Assembly (NCBI GenBank): GCA_024233935.1
Contig: JACKOY010000010.1
Coordinates: forward strand, 81,932-145,931
Direction of reading: 5' to 3'
Source of the DNA: Spirochaetales bacterium
Lineage (GTDB): Bacteria > Spirochaetota > Leptospiria > Leptospirales > Leptonemataceae
Length of the DNA: 64,000 nt
Positions within the stretch are counted from its first letter, which is position 1; each line of letters begins with the position of its first letter. Below, in pieces: positions 53,022 to 62,445 of the stretch. Under the pieces are notes generated by a model. It did not search any database. It was not told the DNA's origin and saw only the letters and a program-made list of their open reading frames with translations. Position numbers and translations under genes: made by a program.

Positions 53022-55055
53022 TTACTGTCCCGGTGTGCCGTTGGCCCCTCCGCAGGAGAAGTCGTTGGAGTTGTTATTCGTGTCTGTACTGGCCGTTGTT
53101 CGGATGGAGCTCACGTTTGAGCAATCCGCTGCCTGGGCTGTTTCGAAGACCACCGAGGACGCTGCAGAACCCATGTAGTCGAGCACGATTGTCGAACCGG
53201 CGTTTATGGCCGGGCCCGTCTGGCCATCTGGAAGATCGATTTCGTCGCGCACAATTGCGAACGTAGCGCCACTTGCGCTCAGGCTCCAGGTCAAGTTCCG
53301 GAATATTACGTTTCGGCCAGAAAGCGAGGCGGTCGTATAGCAGCCTGCATCGCGCGAAATCACGGCAACCCGTTCGCCGGCTGCCAGGACATAGTCCCCG
53401 AAAGTGTGCTCAACGTTGAAGTTACCGGCCGAAGTGCCGTACTGAATCGTCGCACCGGCCAGATTGATGCTTGAAGATGAGTTATTGTAGATTTCGTAGA
53501 ACTCATCGTCACTGGCGTCGCAGGCGGGGGCGGCCGCGCCGCCTTCGAAGCCGAGGCCCGTATTGGGTTCGTAGTTAACTTCCGAAATCAGGACTTGCCC
53601 GGCAGACAAATCGGCTATGGCGGTTACGTCGCATCGATTTGATGCGCCTGGTGTTGCCGGCAGTCGGCGAAAATCGACTCCGTTGTCATCTGTGTCCACA
53701 CCATCACTGCATCGTGAGATTGAAACGCTTGCCGGAAAGATCGTGCTGGGAGCGGGCCCGCTTCCCTCAAACTGGTTGGAACCATCCCCGGAACCACCCA
53801 AAGCCGCCGAGACAGAACGCATGCCGACAAAGTCGATCACTTCGCTATCGCTAACCGAGAAGATCGTGTTGTTGCTAAGCGTGAGTGCCCAGCAGTCGTA
53901 GTCGTTCACTGAATTAACCGTACCACTCAGAGTCGCGTCTATGTTCGACAACGAGTGGCCGCTACGAGCGAACGTCAAATAACCGCCAGGCGGTATAGTA
54001 AAGCTTCCGAGATTCTGTGTTAGTGCGCCGGTCGGCAGAAAGTCACATTGATTGTCTACCCAACGGACCAGGTATACGTTTTCCAGCGGAACTGAAAATC
54101 CAGTTGGATTATAAATCTCCACGAAGTCGTTTTCTGTAACTTCATTCACGTAGCTTCCAATCTCGTTGATGCGCAACGCGTTTCGAAAAAAGAGTCCCGG
54201 GTCGCGGCCGGGGTGTTTGGTCCAGCTGGCGAGGTGGGGCAGGGCATAGACCGAACCGGGTGGGTCGTCCCGTGACTGTCGAAAGAAACGCGTTTCAATG
54301 CGGATGCGCGGGGAGATATAGTCGGGCGATACGGCCTGATACACCTCCTGGTTGTTTCCTATGTTGGTTTTGCCGTTCAACACTCGATTGGATCTTGTGG
54401 CAGGGTCGATCCAGCTGTAGAAGACACCCACGTAAAGATCAAAGAGCTCGCGATCGCCGACCGCATTGACGGGGCTTGAGAAATCCTGGTAGTCGCCCTG
54501 GAAGTTGGAAGGCCGTCCGTCTTTTTCCGCCACAAAGACCGGCATGTAGTAGGCCGGGGCGAAGCGGTTGAACGCCTGGGGCGGATGCAGGTTCAGGTAC
54601 TGGGTGCCGGTGAATCCCAGGTCGTGCGAAAAACCCACGCCGAGCAAACACGCATTGGATTCGGTCGCGGGACAGGAACTCGAACCCGTACAGCAACGCG
54701 AATAGACGTTCGCTCCCGGCCGATAGACCCAGACCGAAATGAACGAAAGCTGACTCCAGAGCGGATTCGTTTCGAACTCCAGGTTGTTCATAACGACTTC
54801 GATGTTGCCGGTGTCATCGACGTAGACGTAGCCCTGGTCGAGCAGGGCATCCGCTTTGATTGTGTTTAAGAGCGCGTTGTCGAGCCAGTCGTCCATGTTG
54901 TTGCAGGCCAGCACGGGCAGGACCGCAAAGAGTGCGGCGATCAGCGCGCGATCGAACGAAAACCGGCGTGCAAACGCGGACCGGCGCCATCGTCCGCTTT
55001 GTGTACCACTGCCGGCGCGCGTTTCGGCCGCCTCCTGTATGCGGTGGATCGTCAT
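53022..55055 (-). CDS. Lamin-tail-domain lipoprotein
   Basis: From ATG 55055 the product has 677 residues with a lipoprotein signal ending in AALFAVLPVLAC. No PLD motif is visible. Segments at about 300-400 (ALRINEIGSYVNEVTENDFVEIYNPTG) and about 520-600 (VLISEVNYEPN...DEFYEIYNNSSSSINLAG) look like two lamin-tail domains; the end has DTNNNSNDFSCGG. The first 250 residues contain a beta-rich part with clustered cysteines (CCTGSSSC). It starts five bases after the stop of the upstream PLD-like gene, so it is operonic with it. Confidence 0.82.
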   Translation of the reverse strand: MTIHRIQEAAETRAGSGTQSGRWRRSAFARRFSFDRALIAALFAVLPVLACNNMDDWLDNALLNTIKADALLDQGYVYVDDTGNIEVVMNNLEFETNPLWSQLSFISVWVYRPGANVYSRCCTGSSSCPATESNACLLGVGFSHDLGFTGTQYLNLHPPQAFNRFAPAYYMPVFVAEKDGRPSNFQGDYQDFSSPVNAVGDRELFDLYVGVFYSWIDPATRSNRVLNGKTNIGNNQEVYQAVSPDYISPRIRIETRFFRQSRDDPPGSVYALPHLASWTKHPGRDPGLFFRNALRINEIGSYVNEVTENDFVEIYNPTGFSVPLENVYLVRWVDNQCDFLPTGALTQNLGSFTIPPGGYLTFARSGHSLSNIDATLSGTVNSVNDYDCWALTLSNNTIFSVSDSEVIDFVGMRSVSAALGGSGDGSNQFEGSGPAPSTIFPASVSISRCSDGVDTDDNGVDFRRLPATPGASNRCDVTAIADLSAGQVLISEVNYEPNTGLGFEGGAAAPACDASDDEFYEIYNNSSSSINLAGATIQYGTSAGNFNVEHTFGDYVLAAGERVAVISRDAGCYTTASLSGRNVIFRNLTWSLSASGATFAIVRDEIDLPDGQTGPAINAGSTIVLDYMGSAASSVVFETAQAADCSNVSSIRTTASTDTNNNSNDFSCGGANGTPGQ

Positions 55056-55060
55056 GGGGT

Positions 55061-58021
55061 TCAGGGGTGCGTACCCGGATTCTGGGCGCCGGAAGCGGAC
55101 CAGTCGGAAGCGGCGTTCGTATCGGTGGTCCCGTTGCGCTTGAGGGAGTTGCCGCCCGCAAGTCCGTTCCAGTTCACGCACATGCCCTGGATGGTGGCGT
55201 CGTTCCCGCCATCGGCGGGCAGGGTCGTGAAAGCCCACATGTCACTATCGATCGGTGTTGTATCGGCGTTCTGCGGCGCGTGGTCGTCGTAGTAGTCCGT
55301 GAAGACTCCCATCATCGTGCTCGTGGCATCGCCATCCATATTTGAGAAGCAGACCGCATCGACGATGGCATTCAGGCCATTGCGCAGGAAGAAGCAATTG
55401 TCCGTGGCAGTAAAACCGGTGTCGGCCGAATAGACGTCCCAGACGCCGTTCACGCCATGCGGCCCGGTCGAGCAGGTCGTCGTGGTGGGGCTGTCATTGC
55501 GCGTGCCTCCCACATCCTCGTTCACTTCGCCCGTCTTCGTGCCCGAATCGGTGTGCACAATAATGACGTCGCCTGTGGTCACCGAAAACGCATTGTCAAA
55601 GGTGTAGAGCAGGGTGCCTGAAGAGCTGCCGTGTTCGCGAACTTCCCAACCACCCATGCTGCCGCCGGCCGTAACATAGAGCTCAATAAAATCTGTATCC
55701 TGCCCGTCCACTCCGCAGTTGTTTGCCGCGGCCACTTCGCTGATCAAAACCGTGGCCTGGGCGGCCGGACAGTCGTTGGCGGCGCCACTCGAGTCCGGGC
55801 GCTCGGCAATCCAGTTCTGTCCGTACTGGCCGGTGCCGTTGGGGCAGCGAGAAGTTTTGTTCGTGATCGTGGTGCGATGGGAAGCCGGCACGGCCGGGGT
55901 GCCGGCCACAAACGAAACAAAGTCGACGATGTTTGCGCTCGAATGGCTGAGAATGTCTTCGCTGCCGATCGTGAGCGCGACGCAGTGGGAGTTTACGATG
56001 AAGTTTGCTCCCCCGTTGTTAAAAACCAGATAGCCACCCGCGGGGATCGTACCCGAAACGGCGTTTTTGTTGTTCACTCCGTTGGTGAGGTCGCAGCTGG
56101 TGTCGTTCTGGATGTAAGCCCGGGCGGCTGAAAGGTCGATGTCGCGGCTGGTCGTGTTGTAGAGTTCCACGTAATCGCTGCCGCCGGCGCAGCTGGCGTT
56201 GTTCACGCAGATCTCGTTCATAATCACTCCCTGCAACAACTGACTCGTGGCCACGTTGGCGCTGTTCGGAAGCCCCGGAGTGCCGAAGGTCTTGTCGTTG
56301 TTTCCGCCGCGCACGTTAAAATTCGTCGCCCAGCTGGCGTTGGAATTCGTATGAAAGTTTGAAGAGGACCCGTCTCCGGTAAGCGTCGTGCGCTCCATGG
56401 AACGCCGGATCCTGTTTGTCGTGTCGTTCACGCCGAAGGCGTTTTCGTTTAAGCCAAAAGACTGCCCCGCATCGCCCACAATGTCGATGATGGTTGCGTC
56501 CGGATCTTCGAGCTGGCAGGTCTGAATACCCGACAGACCGGTCAGCGTGGTAGTCCAGTTTACCGTCCGATGCGCTACGATGGCAAGGGGGTTCGTATCT
56601 TCCTGAAGCAAGAGGTATTGTTCAGGGCCGATCAGGGTCTGGTTCGGGATGGTGACCATGGTGTTTGTGCCGCCCGAGTTGGTGCAGCGCAGACGCCATC
56701 CAGAAAGGTTGATTGTGCCGCCGGTATTGTTGTAGAGTTCGACGTAGCTGCCCGTGCGACCGCTGCCATCGTCGTTATATCCGCCCATCCAGTTGAGTTC
56801 GGAAATCACAACCTCGCGGTTGTTTGCGGTTGCGTAGTCGGTGCCCGTGTTCGTGGGAACGGAAACCGAACGCGAAACCAGGCCGGAATAAAATCCCATG
56901 AATTCACCGGCGAAACGTATATCTTCGAAGATAAACGTAAAGCCATCGTGGGAGCTATCGGTGCGTGCGCCGTACGGATGCGAAGAAGCGAAAGTCATGC
57001 GTCCCGGCCCATTCGGATTCATGATCACGAAACTCATGCCGCCGGTCGGCCACGGGTTGGCATGCACCAGAAGTCCGGCGCCGCCGTTCGCATTCAGGTA
57101 CTGCATGGAGTTCAGGCCGAGGCTTGCGTCGGGATCGCTTGTCACATAGCTGTACCAGCTGCTGACAACCTGTTTTACGGGGGCCCGACTCGCGTTGATT
57201 TCGTACGCGAGGTCACTGGCTTCTCGAATATCGCTGGAGTCGAGTTCGTTGGAGAAGAACTCGCTGGAGTACATCAGAATCGCGTCGGTTGTATCGGGAA
57301 GACGCGGCATGAGAAAGCCTTCCAGCGGGTCTTCCTCGGGCGCAAAGTAAATGCCAACGTCAAGACCGCCAACCAACCAGTGGTTGCGACGACTCAGGCG
57401 CTGCTTGGAAGAACCGAACGAGCCGTGGGTAATGACGTCGAGTACGGTGTTGAATTTAGTCGCAATGCCTTCGTTTTCGTCGCTCTGCAGATAGATCGCA
57501 TAGGCGTTCTGATGAAACATCTCTTCGAGAGTGGGCGCCGCCGTAGACGCGAAGACCCGCGTGCGATCGCTCACGCAAATGTTCATATAGACTTCGCCGC
57601 TGCCCGAATTTCCGACCCAGAGCCTTCGGTTGGTTCCCGTGCCGGTCGTGGTCAGATATTGCGCCAGCACATCGTAGCCGATGCCCGTCTGGTAGTCTTC
57701 GTCGATGCCCACGCGCACATCCACGTTACGCAGATAGGCCAGGTGCAGGGCGTCGAGGACCGCCGGCAGGTTTACATCATGAAAAGAACAGTAGATGCTG
57801 CTGCGGGACAGGTTGATGGTGCTCACCAGAACCTGCTGCAATGTGCCGCCCGCGTTGCCCGCGCCGGCGTACGAATAGTAGGATTGTAGAATCGGCAGGC
57901 GACCCTGCAAGAGTTGCGCGAGCAGATCCGGATTGGGATCGTCAGTCGAGCAGGCCAGGGAAAGGGAAAGCCCCAGGGCAACCAGTATTGTGCCCGGAGC
58001 GCGCCGCGCACGACCGGCCAT
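55061..58021 (-). CDS. Lipoprotein with degenerate phospholipase-D-like region and lamin-tail domains
   Basis: From ATG 58021 the product has 986 residues and a lipoprotein signal (GLSLSLACSTD). The region of about 35-380 follows the layout of the PLD region in the 48116-50950 protein, but the HKD motifs are lost: the first site reads YMNICVSDRTRVFAS and the second SSHDGFTFIFED, keeping a His but no Lys. Lamin-tail-type stretches follow (EVVISELNWMGGYND...YVELYNNTGGTINL; VIMNEICVNNASCAGGSDYVELYNT; VLISEVAAANNCG...DFIELYV). The C-terminal CFSNMDGD segment mirrors CYSNRDGD of its paralogue. First gene of the operon. A scaffold or inhibitor role is conceivable. Confidence 0.82.
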   Translation of the reverse strand: MAGRARRAPGTILVALGLSLSLACSTDDPNPDLLAQLLQGRLPILQSYYSYAGAGNAGGTLQQVLVSTINLSRSSIYCSFHDVNLPAVLDALHLAYLRNVDVRVGIDEDYQTGIGYDVLAQYLTTTGTGTNRRLWVGNSGSGEVYMNICVSDRTRVFASTAAPTLEEMFHQNAYAIYLQSDENEGIATKFNTVLDVITHGSFGSSKQRLSRRNHWLVGGLDVGIYFAPEEDPLEGFLMPRLPDTTDAILMYSSEFFSNELDSSDIREASDLAYEINASRAPVKQVVSSWYSYVTSDPDASLGLNSMQYLNANGGAGLLVHANPWPTGGMSFVIMNPNGPGRMTFASSHPYGARTDSSHDGFTFIFEDIRFAGEFMGFYSGLVSRSVSVPTNTGTDYATANNREVVISELNWMGGYNDDGSGRTGSYVELYNNTGGTINLSGWRLRCTNSGGTNTMVTIPNQTLIGPEQYLLLQEDTNPLAIVAHRTVNWTTTLTGLSGIQTCQLEDPDATIIDIVGDAGQSFGLNENAFGVNDTTNRIRRSMERTTLTGDGSSSNFHTNSNASWATNFNVRGGNNDKTFGTPGLPNSANVATSQLLQGVIMNEICVNNASCAGGSDYVELYNTTSRDIDLSAARAYIQNDTSCDLTNGVNNKNAVSGTIPAGGYLVFNNGGANFIVNSHCVALTIGSEDILSHSSANIVDFVSFVAGTPAVPASHRTTITNKTSRCPNGTGQYGQNWIAERPDSSGAANDCPAAQATVLISEVAAANNCGVDGQDTDFIELYVTAGGSMGGWEVREHGSSSGTLLYTFDNAFSVTTGDVIIVHTDSGTKTGEVNEDVGGTRNDSPTTTTCSTGPHGVNGVWDVYSADTGFTATDNCFFLRNGLNAIVDAVCFSNMDGDATSTMMGVFTDYYDDHAPQNADTTPIDSDMWAFTTLPADGGNDATIQGMCVNWNGLAGGNSLKRNGTTDTNAASDWSASGAQNPGTHP

Positions 58022-58345
58022 GGAGCTCCAGCGCGAGGCACCAACCGATCCCGGGCAATTTTGCGGGTAATTCCCCGGGGCGCGCTTGCTATGAGAGAAA
58101 GGAACGGTATTTCGCATGGCTCCCCGGAAAACTCTCGGGGAACCTTAAATCGGTCGAATGACGACGGTGTTTCGGTTCTGTGCAATAATGCCACAGAATC
58201 GGTCGCTTGTGTTTATGTCGCCCGTGCATGACTTCCCCGCCTGATTGATACCCCGTGGCCGCCGTCGCGCAAGAAAAATGTCTGCGAGTTGTGACAAAAA
58301 TAAATTGGCACCGCCTGTTAAAGTCCTTAGACCGGGTGTTCGATT
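58022..58345. other. Divergent intergenic region with possible promoters
   Basis: These 324 bases lie between the lamin-tail operon and the J-domain gene. AT-rich stretches at about 58262-58310 (AAGAAAAATG, GACAAAAATAAATTGG) and at 58090-58150 could carry the two promoters, but no -35/-10 pair with good spacing stands out. The CCCCGG...CGGGG repeat near 58122-58140 could form a short hairpin. No open frame of note. Confidence 0.4.
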
Positions 58346-58960
58346 ATGCCGAACCGTCTGCACTGCGAGCTTTTGGGCGTGTCTCCCGATGCGGCGCCCG
58401 GTGATGTAAAGAGCGCCTACCGTCGGCTGGTGCGCCGCCATCATCCCGATCGGTTCCCACCCGAACAAAGGCCGGTTCAGGAACGCCGCATGGTCGCCAT
58501 CAATCTGGCGTACCGCGCACTTTTGCGCGAGTTGGAGAACAGCACGATAGCGCCGCCGACTCTGCCAACCGCCGCTGCGTGCGGTTCGGGCCCGGCAGAA
58601 GTCAGTGAGGCGAGCCGGGAACTGGGTCGGCATCGCGATCCCGCCTGGGTCTACTACAAGCAGGGGTTTCATCATTATAGTGCGGCCGCGGGCGGCATGC
58701 TCGCCCGGGGGCGCTATCTGAAACTGAGTCTGGACGAGCGCGGACTGAATCGGGCGGGCGAGGCCCTGCAGGGTTTTCACCGGGCCTACGGTTTTTTTCG
58801 GCGGGTAGCCGACGAACACCCCGAGAGTATCTGGGCGCCCGATTCCCAATACCGTATGTATCGCATCGAACGCTTCACTGCGATCTACCGGCGCATCCAG
58901 CGCAACCTGCGCGAGCGCCTGCAGGCCGAACAGCAACAAGCAGAGGCCCAGGCGCTATGA
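58346..58960 (+). CDS. J-domain co-chaperone-like protein
   Basis: The 204-residue protein has an N-terminal J domain (1-65): CELLGVSPDAAPGDVKSAYRRLVRRHHPDRF with HPD motif and a helix IV-like end, so it should stimulate a DnaK-type ATPase. The remaining 135 residues are helical (YKQGFHHYSAAAGGML, EALQGFHRAYGFFRRVAD) without a zinc finger or client-binding DnaJ domain. The start of the downstream transporter overlaps its stop (ATGA). Confidence 0.85.
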   Translation: MPNRLHCELLGVSPDAAPGDVKSAYRRLVRRHHPDRFPPEQRPVQERRMVAINLAYRALLRELENSTIAPPTLPTAAACGSGPAEVSEASRELGRHRDPAWVYYKQGFHHYSAAAGGMLARGRYLKLSLDERGLNRAGEALQGFHRAYGFFRRVADEHPESIWAPDSQYRMYRIERFTAIYRRIQRNLRERLQAEQQQAEAQAL

Positions 58961-60276
58961 TCAACCGTCTGATTGGCGCTCTGGGTTTGCCGCCGGCCGC
59001 GCCGCGCATTACCGACACCGCAGAGGTCAAGCGGCTCTACCAGCACTGGCGCATGCGCACGCTCTATTCGATGGTGATCGGCTATGCGATCTTCTACTTT
59101 TGTCGGAAGAACCTTTCGATAGCCAATCCGGTGATTCGCGAAGAGCTGGGCATGTCGGCCACCGAAATGGGCCTCGTGCTTGCCGTGCATTCGATCGTCT
59201 ACGGAGTCTCGAAGTTTTTGAGCGGGATCGTCGCGGATCGGGCCAACGCGCGCTATTTCATGGCGATCGGACTTCTCGCTTCCGCAACACTCAATGTCTT
59301 TTTTGGATTGAGTTCGGTGCTCTGGTTTTTTGTGATCTTCTGGGCGCTGAACGGAGTGTTTCAGGCCAGTGGGGTTCCGCCCTGTAGCCGCATGCTCACG
59401 GCCTGGTTTTCAAAAAAGGAAAGCGGCCTTTACTGGGGACTCTGGAACGCTTCGCATCAGATCGGCGGTTTCGGGATCTCGGTCCTGGCCGGTTTTCTGA
59501 CGGCGAACTACGGCTGGCGTTCCGCGTTTGTTGTGCCGGCGATTATTGCCGGCATCACTGCGCTGTTCTTGATGGAAAGGCTGCGCGATCGACCGGCTGC
59601 GCTGGGACTGCCACCGATCAACGAATATCGGGGCGAAGCGCCTTCTGAGAAATCAAAGGCCGATGACGCGGAGCTTTCTCTTTCGGACCTGTTGCTGCAC
59701 CACGTGCTCAATAACCGGGTAGTGTGGCTGGTATGTTTTGCTAACTTCTTTGTTTACGTTGTGCGCATCGGTTTTCTGGATTGGGGTACCAGCTACCTGA
59801 GTGAACTGGGCGTCGAAGGTGACACAGCCGGCTGGATTGTCGGACTCTTCGAGATTACCGGACTGTTCGGGGCGTTGGCGGCCGGCCTGATCTCTGACCA
59901 TTTGACCGGTGGACGACGCGGGCCGGTCTCCATGATCTACATGACCGGTCTCATCGGCACCCTGCTTCTGTTCTGGCTTTTCCCCGGGGCCGGCGTCTGG
60001 TATCTGGCGCTTCTGTTCGGGCTGGTCGGTGTGTTTGTCTACGGACCACAAATGCTGGTGGCGGTCGTCGCGGCGCAGGCCGTTCCGAAAGGCGCCGGGA
60101 CGGCCGTGGGGCTGACCGGACTCTTTGGTTATCTGGGGGCTTTTGCCTGCAGTCTGATTACGGGCTATCTGCTCGACAATTTTGGCAAAGAAGCCGTCAT
60201 TGAGTTTTATCTGGCGTCCGCCATCATCGGTACGCTGCTATTCGCCCTTACGCTGGGCAGCGAACGGAAATCCTGA
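58957..60276 (+). CDS. Organophosphate:Pi antiporter-like MFS transporter
   Basis: The 439-residue protein has about twelve membrane helices, FYFCRKNLS after helix 1, and SKFLSGIVADR between helices 2 and 3, clear marks of the GlpT/UhpT/UhpC family. The closest paralogue in the window is at 8345-9787. The pairing with a J-domain gene is unusual. Substrate not determinable (glycerol-3-phosphate or hexose phosphates are family options). Confidence 0.88.
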   Translation: MINRLIGALGLPPAAPRITDTAEVKRLYQHWRMRTLYSMVIGYAIFYFCRKNLSIANPVIREELGMSATEMGLVLAVHSIVYGVSKFLSGIVADRANARYFMAIGLLASATLNVFFGLSSVLWFFVIFWALNGVFQASGVPPCSRMLTAWFSKKESGLYWGLWNASHQIGGFGISVLAGFLTANYGWRSAFVVPAIIAGITALFLMERLRDRPAALGLPPINEYRGEAPSEKSKADDAELSLSDLLLHHVLNNRVVWLVCFANFFVYVVRIGFLDWGTSYLSELGVEGDTAGWIVGLFEITGLFGALAAGLISDHLTGGRRGPVSMIYMTGLIGTLLLFWLFPGAGVWYLALLFGLVGVFVYGPQMLVAVVAAQAVPKGAGTAVGLTGLFGYLGAFACSLITGYLLDNFGKEAVIEFYLASAIIGTLLFALTLGSERKS

Positions 60277-60295
60277 GCTTGCGAGGTGGCCACCG

Positions 60296-60420
60296 TTCGC
60301 GCTGAGGCGATCGCGTGACCGAATATCGGGCGGCTGGATCGCGCGGCAGCTATTGCCCAAAAGCTTTCTCTGCGTTCTTTCCGTCTCTGCGCGAGATAAT
60401 GTTACTTTGCGTGTTTGGGT
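60296..60420. repeat. Fragment of the dispersed intergenic repeat
   Basis: The segment GCGTGACCGAATATCGGGCGGC ... TTGCCCAAAAGC ... CTCTGCGTTCTTTCC matches the corresponding part of the units at 61.9-62.4 kb and 63.2-63.4 kb. It occupies most of the gap between the transporter gene and the minus-strand orphan gene (60277-60484). Confidence 0.7.
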
Positions 60421-60484
60421 GGGGCCGCAATCAGCGTAGCGCGCGCGGGTGCGCGACGGGGAACCGGTGCATTTTCCGCCTGAA

Positions 60485-61150
60485 TCACTCTCGTGTGGGT
60501 TCTTCCTGACCTGGCTCAGGAGACTGAGGGTCGGTCAGTGGCCCGGTCGCTCCCGGTATCATTTCTTGCGCCGGCCGCTCAAAGTCACTTCGCTGCACCC
60601 TGACGAATTGCTGTTCGCGGTTCATATCAAAAGCGGAAGTCTGGCGGACATCGGCTCGCTCGGTCCTCGTGCGGCAGGGTGGTGCCCCGGACGGATCGGC
60701 CCTTTGCGCGTAGTAGGTTATGCGATTATACTGAATAGCGTGACACAAGTCTATGGCTGCGCCCGGTTCGACCGGCCCCAGCACCAGGTTGACCGAGAGC
60801 GCATGGGCGCGTTCGGTCGTGTAAGACACAACGACCTCAAGTTCTCCAGGGCTTGTTCGAAAACCCGTCGACTGATGAAGGTAATAGGAGAGATTACCCA
60901 CTCTAATCTGTTCAGTGCAAAGCGACTCCTGGGGACGAAAGAGGACCACGGCAGAATCCGGCATGTCCGGTGTGACACCCACATGGGGTGCACCGCGGCC
61001 GCACGGGGGTACCTGACGAAAGCTCTGTGTACCGGGATTGGGGGCCGAATTCGCTCGGTATGTCGGGCAGCGTGGAAAGAGCAGGCCGACGACCAGCGGA
61101 ACCACAAGGATCGCAATATTGGTCCAGACGTACTCCTGGCGTTGGTTCAT
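60485..61150 (-). CDS. Membrane-anchored protein of unknown function
   Basis: From ATG 61150, with AGGTAGGA about five bases upstream, the product has 221 residues. One N-terminal hydrophobic helix (about 10-26, ending in PRCPTYR) anchors or exports it. The rest includes VRFRPQE, VGNLSYYLHQSTGF and LEVVVSYTTERAHAL, i.e. beta-type segments, and a charged proline-rich tail. I do not recognise it. It follows a second unknown lipoprotein gene and lies in the repeat-rich accessory region. Confidence 0.65.
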   Translation of the reverse strand: MNQRQEYVWTNIAILVVPLVVGLLFPRCPTYRANSAPNPGTQSFRQVPPCGRGAPHVGVTPDMPDSAVVLFRPQESLCTEQIRVGNLSYYLHQSTGFRTSPGELEVVVSYTTERAHALSVNLVLGPVEPGAAIDLCHAIQYNRITYYAQRADPSGAPPCRTRTERADVRQTSAFDMNREQQFVRVQRSDFERPAQEMIPGATGPLTDPQSPEPGQEEPTRE

Positions 61151-61205
61151 GGGTCCTACCTTCCCTTCGGTTATCATCTGCATTGTAGCCGGGCTATAAT
61201 GAGCG

Positions 61206-61835
61206 TCAATGGCCCGCTGCATAGAGCACGGCGGCGGACACGTACTGCAGGTAAGGCGCCTCAAAGGCCTCACGTGATGCTTCGTTTTCGTAAACGCGTG
61301 GCCACTGCGTACGTCCATCGTCGCCCGCAGATCGGCGCGGTACTTTTTCGCTTTCCAGATAGATAGCGTAGACTCCCTGGTAGTCCTCGATCAGTCTCCT
61401 GAACTGGAGGAGCGACGTGCCGGAGGCGCTTACGACTTCCAGGCGATCGACCACCTCCGTATATCTATACGCTGGTGCGAGGAATAACGTGAGGGCCGCC
61501 AGAATGGCGCTAAACGTCTGCATGCCTTCCGAAGTCTGTTGCAGGGTCGTCCGCACATTCTGAACGAGAATATCGTAGCCGGGTTCTGGACTCTCCGTCT
61601 GGACAACAACACACCGGCATAGCTCCTTGAGATGCTCGGTGAGGTCCGCGCCCAGAGCGGCCGAAAGGGCATCCTGCTGCCTGAGCTCGGGGGGGAGGAC
61701 GACGGCGATCCGCAGTTGAGGCGTTTCCGCGGTCTGAGGCAGGACGGTGACCGGTTCCAACTGCGATGGATAATCGACCGTTACGTTGGAAATGCACGCC
61801 AGAAAAAGGCTCACGACTAGCCCGATAGATCGCAT
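61206..61835 (-). CDS. Predicted lipoprotein of unknown function
   Basis: The 209-residue product has a short signal with a lipobox-like VSLFLAC, an N-terminal beta region (RIAVVLPPELRQQDALSAALG), an amphipathic middle part, a hydrophobic helix (about 110-125, ILAALTLFLAPAYRY) and a C-terminal region with a DYQGVYAIYLESEKV segment. Family not recognised. It probably forms a two-gene unit with the following gene (55 bases apart). Confidence 0.65.
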   Translation of the reverse strand: MRSIGLVVSLFLACISNVTVDYPSQLEPVTVLPQTAETPQLRIAVVLPPELRQQDALSAALGADLTEHLKELCRCVVVQTESPEPGYDILVQNVRTTLQQTSEGMQTFSAILAALTLFLAPAYRYTEVVDRLEVVSASGTSLLQFRRLIEDYQGVYAIYLESEKVPRRSAGDDGRTQWPRVYENEASREAFEAPYLQYVSAAVLYAAGH

Positions 61836-61939
61836 TTTGCTTCAAACTCTTCAAAATATTAGAAAAGAAGTGGAGCAGTCCCCAACTTCTGTCTCTGCCC
61901 GTCAATGGAAATCAGGTATGAACCCGACTTTTTTAGCTG

Positions 61940-62406
61940 TGACCCAACGCGCCTTTTCTCCGCGTTCTCTGCGCCTCTGCGTGAGGCAGTTTTCTTGCGG
62001 TTTCACTCGCTGCTACCGGTCGCGCTAAGTCCGACGGTTTGTTTTCACGCAGCGCCGCCGAGCCGCAGGGGAGGGGCGCCGTACCTACAGCACGTGACCG
62101 AATATCAGGCGGCCGGGTCACTCCGGGCGCTTTTGCCCAAAAACATTCTCTGCGGCGAAGTTGCGCCTCTGCGTGAGACGGCTTTTTTGCGGCTTCACTC
62201 CCCGTCATCGGTCGCCTGGAGTCCGCGGTTTGTTTTTTCACGCAAAGCCGCGGAGTCGCAGGGGAGGGAGCCCCTTAAATCGATCGCGTGACCGAAATCC
62301 CGGTGACTGGATCGCACCGCGGCTTTTCCCCAAAAACATTCTCTGCGTGCTCTGCGCCTCTGCGTGAGGCAGTTTTCTTGCGGTTTCACTCCCTGCCACC
62401 GGTCGC
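61940..62406. repeat. Array of about 190-base intergenic repeats
   Basis: The landmark GCGCCTCTGCGTGAG occurs at 61971, 62163 and 62354, spaced 192 and 191 bases. Around it the units share a CTCTGCG-rich core, TTGCGGTTTCACTC, CCGGTCGC, then a cACGCAGcGCCGCCGAGcCGCAGGGGAGGG part, CGTGACCGAAT and TTTTCCCCAAAAACATTCTCTGC. Similar CTCTGCG-rich intergenic repeats occur in many bacteria, to my recollection. The third unit stops at about 62406. Confidence 0.8.
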
Positions 62407-62445
62407 ATGTGGCATTTGTCTCTGCGTGAGAGACGGAAAACCGGG

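Noticed and set aside
56570..57889. Plus-strand frame of about 440 codons inside the PLD-like lipoprotein gene
   Set aside because: It is the complement of a strong coding gene with lipobox and lamin-tail motifs; its composition (many Val, Ala, Arg) is that of an antisense shadow.
60449..61366. Long plus-strand open frame of about 305 codons
   Set aside because: Its product is arginine- and histidine-rich without plausible domains and lies antisense to a minus-strand frame with an export signal, RBS and better amino-acid mix.
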